From positions 1-10,300 of the forward strand of contig URHD01000066.1 of the NCBI GenBank assembly GCA_900547585.1: a stretch of DNA of 10,300 nucleotides, read 5' to 3'. The notes beneath the pieces are model-generated. The model worked only from the letters and a program-made list of their open reading frames with translations, did no database searches and was not told the DNA's origin. The position numbers and the translations under genes were made by a program. Positions 5,488 through 10,300 of this stretch are shown here, piece after piece (positions within the stretch are counted from its first letter, which is position 1; every line of letters begins with the position of its first letter). Source of the stretch: an uncultured bacterium (lineage in GTDB: Bacteria > Cyanobacteriota > Vampirovibrionia > Gastranaerophilales > Gastranaerophilaceae).

Positions 5488-6187
5488 TCTCGTAGCAATA
5501 TTTCAGGCGCACCTGAAAAGCGATTTTTCACTGCTTGTGCTGGCTTTGTGCTACCTCGGAGGGCTCGTTGCTTCGCTTTCGCCTTGCGGAATCGGCGTTT
5601 TGCCCGTTGTTGTAAGCTATATTGGTGGCTACTCAAAAGAAAAAACCTCAACAACCGCACTGCAGATGATTTCATTTCTTCTCGGGCTTTCGCTATGCCT
5701 GACTGTTGTCGGAATAATCTGCGCTTTAACCGGAAAAGTCTTTGGCGGGGGCAGCAGCCCATACTGGGTGTTGTTTCTCGCCTCATTAATCTTCATTTTC
5801 GGGCTGAATTTGATGGGGATAATGGAAATAAATTTCCCTGTGCTCGTAAAAAGCTTTCCGCAGAACAAAAAGCACGGAACTTTTACTTATCCGATGATTC
5901 TGGGAGCGGTTTTTGCGCTTGCAACGACCCCGTGTTCAACCCCGATTCTCGCAGGAATCATGGCGACTGCGTCTTTATCCGCAAATATTGCATATTCCGC
6001 GCTGATGCTGTTTTTGTTTTCGCTGGGTCAGGGCACAATTATTGTTTTTGCAGGAATTTTCACCTCTTTTCTCAAAAACCTCAAATCCTTTGCCAGATTC
6101 ACAGAAATTCTTACAAAAGCAAGCGGAATCATCCTTGTTTTGTTCGCAATATTCCTTTATTACAAGGTATTTTCTAATTTTATGTAA
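5480..6187 (+). CDS. ccdA: CcdA/DsbD-type transmembrane electron transporter, 235 aa
   Basis: It is a polytopic membrane protein with about six hydrophobic segments. The two catalytic cysteines lie in the duplicated family motifs: Cys36 in GGLVASLSPCGIGVLP and Cys152 in GAVFALATTPCSTPIL. CcdA takes electrons from cytoplasmic thioredoxin and passes them across the inner membrane to extracytoplasmic thioredoxin-like proteins, the natural partner here being the protein encoded just upstream. Together the two genes match the central and C-terminal parts of DsbD as separate proteins. Its length fits the CcdA family, and the 8-bp overlap with the upstream stop marks one operon. The hairpin element copy 2 begins 68 nt after its stop and no classical terminator was seen between. 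Confidence 0.9.
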   Translation: MDNLVAIFQAHLKSDFSLLVLALCYLGGLVASLSPCGIGVLPVVVSYIGGYSKEKTSTTALQMISFLLGLSLCLTVVGIICALTGKVFGGGSSPYWVLFLASLIFIFGLNLMGIMEINFPVLVKSFPQNKKHGTFTYPMILGAVFALATTPCSTPILAGIMATASLSANIAYSALMLFLFSLGQGTIIVFAGIFTSFLKNLKSFARFTEILTKASGIILVLFAIFLYYKVFSNFM

Positions 6188-6254
6188 TTTTTTAGGAGCG
6201 GGGGAACGTTCAGACCGTAGATTTTTATTTTTCGCAAACTTCTGTGCACTCTAA

Positions 6255-6379
6255 GTAAATTGTTAGGGATTCCCTTTTGTAGTGACTATGGGGGAGGGCT
6301 CAATAATCATTTTAATTAACAAATCACGCCGAATGCCCGGAGGAATCGGAACGGAAAAAGGGAATCCCTAACAATTTAC
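6255..6379 (+). repeat. Hairpin element copy 2: 24-bp perfect inverted repeat with conserved inner blocks
   Basis: Bases 6255-6278 and 6356-6379 are perfect reverse complements (24 bp) around a 77-nt interior. The interior starts GTAGTGACTATGGGGGAGG then GCTCA and ends GCCCGGAGG then AATCGGAACGGA, each block differing by one base from copy 1. The centre (about 30 nt) is unrelated to copy 1. The arms align only partly (AGGGATTCCCTTTT against AGGTAATGCCTTT), yet each is fully paired within its own copy. AGGGATTCCCT inside each arm is itself an odd-centred palindrome, so alternative folds are possible. It lies between ccdA and anmK and ends 20 nt before the anmK -10 region. Confidence 0.8.
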
Positions 6380-6399
6380 GCTCACACCTCCAATTTATC

Positions 6400-6408
6400 T
6401 GCTATAAT
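6400..6408 (+). promoter_or_regulatory. Extended -10 promoter of anmK, start near the ATG
   Basis: TGCTATAAT is a perfect extended -10 (TG, one base, TATAAT). The expected start is about 6414-6416 and the ATG is at 6415, so the message should be leaderless; no Shine-Dalgarno is present. No good -35 was found. The distance from the hairpin element suggests the element does not supply the -10. Confidence 0.65.
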
Positions 6409-6414
6409 CCAATT

Positions 6415-7533
6415 ATGAACAAACCAAAAACAGCAATCGGAATGATGTCAGGAACATCCGCAGACGGAATCGACGCCTGTTTTGTGGAAATAGCAGAGGA
6501 TTTTTCTTTTAAAATCCTTGAAACCCACTCGATTGACTATCCTGAAGAAATCTACAAAAAAATCCTCGCCGCAGCAAACAACAAGGCGGATACAGCGCTT
6601 ATTTGCAAACTAAATTTCGCCCTCGCGCATCTTTTTGCAAAATGCGCCAATGAACTCATTGAAAAAAAAGGCGAAAAACCCGATTTTATCGCAAATCACG
6701 GGCAAACAATCTTCCATCTGCCATCTGCTGAAAATATAGCCGGAATTCCTGCCGACAGCACACTCCAAATCGGCAACATTTCAGTGATTGCACAAGAAAC
6801 CGGCGTTTGCACTATCGGAAATTTCAGAACACGCGACATTGCTGCGGGAGGTCAGGGCGCACCGCTTGTGCCGTTTGCTGATGAGCTGATTTTTAAGAAA
6901 AATACACCGCGAGCCATCCAAAACATCGGTGGAATCGCAAATGTAACCGTACTTTCGCCGGACTGTGAAACATTCGCGTTCGACACGGGCGCGGGGAATA
7001 TGCTGATTGATTATTTTGTGAAAAAATTCTTCGACATGCCTTTTGACAGGGGCGGAAAAATCGCGCTGAGCGGCAAAATCGACGAAAAATGGTTCAATGA
7101 GCTCTTAAAAGAGCCATATTATGCAAAAATCCCCCCGAAAACCACGGGGCGTGAACTTTTCAACGAAGAATACGCACAAAAAATCCTCAAAACCGCACCC
7201 GAAGACCCGAAAAATATAATCGCAACAATAACTGCGCTCACAGCACGCACAATCGCAGACGCGTACAAAAATTTTGTTTTCCCGAAAACAAAAATAGAAG
7301 AAATCGTGCTCGGCGGGGGCGGCGCTTATAATCGGGCGATTATTGAGGGGTTAAAAAGCTATTTGCCCGGCATTAAAATCAAAACCCACGCAGATTTCGG
7401 CATAAACGACAAGTACAAAGAGGCGCTTGCGTTTGCGCTGCTCGGATATTGCACATTTTTGCATATTCCAAACAACCTCCCCGCCTGCACGGGCGCCCGC
7501 ATGCCCGTAGTCATGGGAGAAATCGTTTTTTAA
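6415..7533 (+). CDS. anmK: Anhydro-N-acetylmuramic acid kinase, 372 aa
   Basis: AnmK opens the 1,6-anhydro ring of anhydro-MurNAc and phosphorylates it with ATP to give MurNAc-6-phosphate, a cytoplasmic step of cell-wall recycling. The sequence shows the kinase fold of this family: GMMSGTSADGIDA (residues 9-21, phosphate loop), NHGQT (94-98), FRTRDIAAGGQGAPLVP (137-153), NIGGIAN (170-176), FDTGAGN (189-195, with the likely catalytic Asp190), and a VLGGGGAYN motif near residue 303. Length is normal for the family. The product is the substrate of MurQ, encoded 92 bp downstream. Translation is probably leaderless, driven by the extended -10 at 6400-6408. Upstream MurNAc-yielding genes (amidase, glycosidase, permease) are not in the window. 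Confidence 0.96.
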   Translation: MNKPKTAIGMMSGTSADGIDACFVEIAEDFSFKILETHSIDYPEEIYKKILAAANNKADTALICKLNFALAHLFAKCANELIEKKGEKPDFIANHGQTIFHLPSAENIAGIPADSTLQIGNISVIAQETGVCTIGNFRTRDIAAGGQGAPLVPFADELIFKKNTPRAIQNIGGIANVTVLSPDCETFAFDTGAGNMLIDYFVKKFFDMPFDRGGKIALSGKIDEKWFNELLKEPYYAKIPPKTTGRELFNEEYAQKILKTAPEDPKNIIATITALTARTIADAYKNFVFPKTKIEEIVLGGGGAYNRAIIEGLKSYLPGIKIKTHADFGINDKYKEALAFALLGYCTFLHIPNNLPACTGARMPVVMGEIVF

Positions 7534-7536
7534 GCA

Positions 7537-7595
7537 TCCTCACCCAGCCACCTTGAACTTGTTTCAGGGTCGCAAGAGCACAGGACGCTGGAGGA
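7537..7595. repeat. Palindromic intergenic repeat between anmK and murQ
   Basis: The core ACCTTGAA-CTTGT-TTCAGGGT (7550-7570) forms an 8-bp stem with one G-T pair. Outside it, TCCT plus CCAGC (7537-7540, 7544-7548) pairs with GCTGGAGGA (7587-7595), so the whole can fold as one long hairpin. The core resembles the CCTGAAACAAGTTCAGG-type dispersed palindrome seen between genes in many bacteria, whose translation gives spurious LKQVQG peptides, as here on the minus strand. It probably inserted into the anmK-murQ gap. Confidence 0.65.
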
Positions 7596-7625
7596 ACGCG
7601 ATAAAAATACAGACAAAGGAAAAAT

Positions 7626-8528
7626 ATGATTCCAACAGAAAAAATCAACGAAAACACAGAAAATATCGACATTTCAAGCCCGCTCGAAATAGTCAAAATG
7701 ATTCACGAAGAAGATAAAAACGCCGCAAAGGCGGTGGATGAGGCATTACCGCAAATTGCGCAGGCTGTCGAAATCATAAGCGAAAATTTTCAAAAAGGCG
7801 GGCGGCTTTTGTACTTTGGAGCGGGCACAAGCGGGCGGCTCGGCGTTCTCGACGCGTCAGAATGCCCTCCGACGTTCAGCACCGACCCTGAAATGGTTCA
7901 GGGAATCATCGCGGGAGGCGAACGCGCAATCAGATTTGCCATCGAAGGCGCGGAAGACAGCGAGGAGCTTGCAAAAGAGGATTTTGAAAGGCTTAAAATC
8001 ACAAAAAACGACACAATCCTGTCAATTTCCGCCTCCGGCAACGCAAAATACGTAGTAAAAGTACTCGAACTCGGGCAAAAAGCAGGCTCTAAAACCATCG
8101 CAATAACCTCAAACCCCGACGCAAAGATGAAAAATTACGCGGACTGCTTTATTTGCGCAGAAACAGGTGCAGAAGTGATTTCCGGATCAACAAGAATGAA
8201 AGCAGGAACCGCACAAAAAATGATTCTCAACATGCTGACAACAGCGTCCATGGTCAGAATCGGAAAAACATACGGAAATCTAATGATAGACGTACGTCCG
8301 ACAAATTCAAAGCTCAAAAATCGCGCCGTTGCAATTACATCACGAATTTGCGGCTGCAATGAAGAAACAGCGCTGAAAATTCTTGAAGAAAACGGCTGGA
8401 ATCTAAAAGAAGCCGTTATTCAGCTCAAAACCGGCAAAGATTTTGAATTTTCGCGAAAATTGCTTGCACAAAATGAAAATATTTTGAAAAAAGCGCTGCT
8501 TGCGCTTCAAGACAAAAAATTATCCTGA
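7626..8528 (+). CDS. murQ: N-acetylmuramic acid 6-phosphate etherase, 300 aa
   Basis: MurQ cleaves the lactyl ether of MurNAc-6-phosphate, giving GlcNAc-6-phosphate and D-lactate in the cytoplasm. It is a SIS-domain protein: GGRLLYFGAGTSGRLGVLDA (residues 58-77) binds the sugar phosphate. The ECPPTF motif carries Glu79 and EGAEDS carries Glu110, which by alignment correspond to the catalytic Glu83 and Glu114 of the E. coli enzyme. SGSTRMKAGTAQK further on is the second phosphate-binding and signature segment. A C-terminal helical domain (about residues 240-300, CNEETALKILEENGWNLKEAV) looks UBA-like, as usual. Length is typical. AAAGGA lies 5 nt before the ATG, unlike anmK. It completes the two-step pathway with AnmK, and a strong terminator follows the stop. 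Confidence 0.96.
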   Translation: MIPTEKINENTENIDISSPLEIVKMIHEEDKNAAKAVDEALPQIAQAVEIISENFQKGGRLLYFGAGTSGRLGVLDASECPPTFSTDPEMVQGIIAGGERAIRFAIEGAEDSEELAKEDFERLKITKNDTILSISASGNAKYVVKVLELGQKAGSKTIAITSNPDAKMKNYADCFICAETGAEVISGSTRMKAGTAQKMILNMLTTASMVRIGKTYGNLMIDVRPTNSKLKNRAVAITSRICGCNEETALKILEENGWNLKEAVIQLKTGKDFEFSRKLLAQNENILKKALLALQDKKLS

Positions 8529-8532
8529 AAAT

Positions 8533-8574
8533 GAAATTCGGAGGGCAAGAAAACCCTCCGAATTTCTAATTTTT
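8533..8574 (+). terminator. Strong intrinsic terminator after murQ, probably bidirectional
   Basis: GAAATTCGGAGGG (8533-8545) and CCCTCCGAATTTC (8554-8566) form a 13-bp perfect stem with an 8-nt loop, followed by TAATTTTT. On the minus strand the stem is followed by ATTTTC, so it can also end the convergent gene at 8585-9040. Confidence 0.93.
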
Positions 8575-8584
8575 GCGTATTTTG

Positions 8585-9040
8585 TTATTTAGCTTTCTTT
8601 TCGGCGTCGGTTTCAAAGTCGAATCTTAAAATTCCGCCATCTTTCATCACGATACTTGTTACGCCGGCTTCCGCGTCACGACGAACCGCGGTGACGCCAT
8701 GCTTTCCGATGAGTTTTTTTGCATTCTGCAAATCTTTTTCAGTCAAATCCGTGCCGTTTCCGTCCAGTTTTACCAGTTCCTGGAAAATTGTATACTTTGT
8801 GCTGGACAAATCAACGGTTTTGAGTTGATTTTGAAATATCCCGTTGGAATTTACAACCGAAATATCCTTTTTGCCGCCAGAAAATTTAGCAGTAAGGTCG
8901 CCTTTCTCCGGAACCCGGTTTTCAGCGGGTTTATAATTTGTAATTGTCAAATTTTTATTAATTTTTACATTAAATTTCTGTGTTCCATCAGCTGTGCCTG
9001 TTGTAGCTTTGTTTACTACCGTAAAATTAGTATCTCCCAT
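8585..9040 (-). CDS. Hypothetical protein, 151 aa
   Basis: I do not recognise a family. There is no signal peptide, membrane segment or cysteine. Residues 1-80 are rich in Thr, Asn, Lys and small residues and look like beta strands or linker. Residues 84-118 hold a short acidic loop (KLDGNGTDLTEKDLQNAKK) that resembles an EF-hand or dockerin loop but lacks the usual second and third Asp positions, followed by a helix. Residues 117-141 (VTAVRRDAEAGVTSIVMKDGGILRF) look like a beta hairpin. AAAGGAGT precedes the ATG at 9040 by about 7 nt, so the start is well supported. It lies 96 bp downstream of glnA on the same strand and ends against the bidirectional terminator. Confidence 0.85.
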   Translation of the reverse strand: MGDTNFTVVNKATTGTADGTQKFNVKINKNLTITNYKPAENRVPEKGDLTAKFSGGKKDISVVNSNGIFQNQLKTVDLSSTKYTIFQELVKLDGNGTDLTEKDLQNAKKLIGKHGVTAVRRDAEAGVTSIVMKDGGILRFDFETDAEKKAK

Positions 9041-9136
9041 TAAAATAACTCCTTTTCCGTAATCCTCATACAGAAATAAAGTATTTTGAGCAGAAAAAAT
9101 TGTCTTTTATGCAGAGAAAGGATTAAGTTATGTTAA

Positions 9137-10300
9137 CTAAACATCCAGATAGGTTTCCAGCTCCCATTTTGTAACCTGCTTCCGATAAGTATTCCATTCT
9201 GCGCGTTTCTGGGTCAAAAATTCTCCGAAAATATATTCCCCGAGCGCAGCTTTTGCCGTGAGGTTCTTTTCGAACGAATCCAGCGCCGCTGCGAGGTTTT
9301 CAGGAAGTGATTTTATTTTTTTTAGCTTGATTTCGTTGTTGGAAAGCTGAAAAAGGTCTTTTTCAATCGGCGCAGGCGGGTCGATTTTGTTCCTTATTCC
9401 GTCCATGCAGGTTTGTAAAACCGCAGCAAAGGCAAAATAAGGGTTTATGCTCGCATCGGGCGAACGCAGCTCGATTCTGGTGTCTTCATCGCGATTTGAG
9501 GGGATTCTGACAAGCGAGCCCCTGTTCAAAACCGACCATGCGATATAAATCGGCGCCTCGTAGTCTTTTACGAGCCTTTTGTAGCTGTTAACGGAGGGGT
9601 TCAAAAGCGCGGTAATCCCTGACACATTCTTCAAAAGCGAGCCGACAACGTACTGCGCGGTTTCAGAAAGCTGATAGGTTCCGGCAGGGTCATAGAAAGC
9701 GTTTTTGCCGTTCTGAGACAGCACAAGGTTCAAATGCAGGCCCGAGCCGTTGATTCCGTAAACAGGTTTGGGCATAAAAGACGCATTCAGCCCGTATTTC
9801 AGGGCAATAGCTTTTACAACGAATTTAAATGTTGCAAAATTATCCGCCGAACGCAAAACATCGTCATAACCGAGGTCAATTTCATGCTGAAACGGCGCAC
9901 CCTCGTGGTGGACAGCGTTAATATCCCAGCCCATCTCCGCCATTGACGCGACAATACTCGCAAGAACATCCTCAAGGTTTTCATCGGAGTTCAAATCGTA
10001 ATATCCGACAGAATCTTTCAAAGTGCTTATTATATTTGAGTTTTCATCGACTTTAAAAAGGAAAAATTCGGTTTCCGGCGCAATTTTCATCGTATAATCG
10101 TATTTTTTTGCGTTTTCAATAACCCGCTTAAGATTTGCTCTCGGGCAGCCAGGATAAGGCATTCCGTCGGCTTTGTAAATGTCGCAAATCAACCTTGCCG
10201 TGTTCTGGAGTTTAGAAAACTTAAACGGAAACGCCAAAAACGTATTTTTGTCCGGATAGCAGAACAAATCCTCGGTTTCGTTGTTTCTAAACCCGCATAC
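9137..10300 (-). CDS. glnA: Glutamine synthetase type I, 5' end outside the window
   Basis: The reading frame stays open to the window edge (387 residues visible), so the gene begins beyond base 10300; a TTG at 10267 is an internal Leu codon. About 55-65 N-terminal residues appear to be missing relative to the 440-residue class. The enzyme joins ammonia to glutamate using ATP and acts as a dodecamer in the cytoplasm. Visible motifs, in visible-residue numbers: YPDKNTF near 15-21, APETEFFLF near 74-82, HHEGAPFQHEID near 131-142, NGSGLHLN near 184-191, NPSVNSYKRLV near 234-244, and RIELRSPD near 275-282. Where adenylylated enzymes carry the NLYxLPPEE tyrosine, this one has KDLFQLSNNE, and it ends EWNTYRKQVTKWELETYLDV, which fits the shorter GSI-alpha class that is not controlled by adenylylation. 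It is the only central nitrogen gene here. Confidence 0.93.
   Translation of the reverse strand, partial: VCGFRNNETEDLFCYPDKNTFLAFPFKFSKLQNTARLICDIYKADGMPYPGCPRANLKRVIENAKKYDYTMKIAPETEFFLFKVDENSNIISTLKDSVGYYDLNSDENLEDVLASIVASMAEMGWDINAVHHEGAPFQHEIDLGYDDVLRSADNFATFKFVVKAIALKYGLNASFMPKPVYGINGSGLHLNLVLSQNGKNAFYDPAGTYQLSETAQYVVGSLLKNVSGITALLNPSVNSYKRLVKDYEAPIYIAWSVLNRGSLVRIPSNRDEDTRIELRSPDASINPYFAFAAVLQTCMDGIRNKIDPPAPIEKDLFQLSNNEIKLKKIKSLPENLAAALDSFEKNLTAKAALGEYIFGEFLTQKRAEWNTYRKQVTKWELETYLDV

Noticed and set aside
5548..6177. 209-residue plus-strand frame inside ccdA
   Set aside because: It is an out-of-frame shadow rich in Arg and Cys. The overlapping CcdA frame has both family motifs.
6188..6254. 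Classical terminator directly after ccdA
   Set aside because: A T-run is present at 6187-6193 but no stem precedes it, and the GAACGTTC palindrome near 6204-6211 is not followed by T residues.
9734..9946. 70-residue plus-strand frame inside glnA
   Set aside because: It is antisense to well-conserved glutamine synthetase motifs and has no ribosome site.
1..10300. CRISPR array
   Set aside because: No set of three or more regularly spaced repeats of 20 bases or longer was seen. The direct repeats present are pairs or 10-bp units.

Overview
The window looks like a moderately AT-rich chromosome segment from a diderm bacterium that uses the standard genetic code: murQ ends in TGA, and TAA and TAG are also used as stops. 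An MCE/MlaD-type protein, a predicted lipoprotein and a peptidoglycan-recycling pair (anmK, murQ) point to an outer membrane and a murein wall. The gene mix, base composition and extended -10 promoters would suit an uncultured gut lineage such as Gastranaerophilales (Melainabacteria). That placement is inference, not something the sequence proves.

Layout. Bases 1-268 hold no confident gene but carry a hairpin, a 10-bp tandem repeat and the first copy of an unusual hairpin element. Bases 269-2505 (minus) hold a 323-aa protein of unknown function and a coiled-coil lipoprotein. Diverging from the lipoprotein is an MCE-domain protein (2603-3556, plus). It meets, tail to tail, a YopX-like phage-type gene (minus) whose terminator lies over both stop codons. 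An AT-rich gap with no gene follows, then a TIGR04076-family gene (plus), tRNA-Ser(GCU) (minus), and an overlapping thioredoxin-like/CcdA pair (plus). The second copy of the hairpin element comes next, then anmK and murQ (plus) separated by a palindromic repeat, and a strong terminator. The window closes with a small hypothetical gene and the 3' part of a glutamine synthetase gene, both minus.

How the genes work together. AnmK and MurQ are consecutive steps that turn recycled anhydro-MurNAc into GlcNAc-6-phosphate. CcdA should carry electrons across the inner membrane to the membrane-tethered thioredoxin-like protein encoded just upstream, a split version of DsbD. The lipoprotein and the MCE protein share a divergent promoter region and are both predicted envelope proteins, but no functional link is shown.

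The most unusual signal is a pair of elements, 125-247 (minus) and 6255-6379 (plus). Both have nearly identical inner blocks, an unrelated centre, and long perfect inverted-repeat arms whose sequences differ between copies while staying fully complementary within each copy. Both lie shortly 3' of a gene and in the same orientation relative to it. I do not recognise this as a named repeat family.
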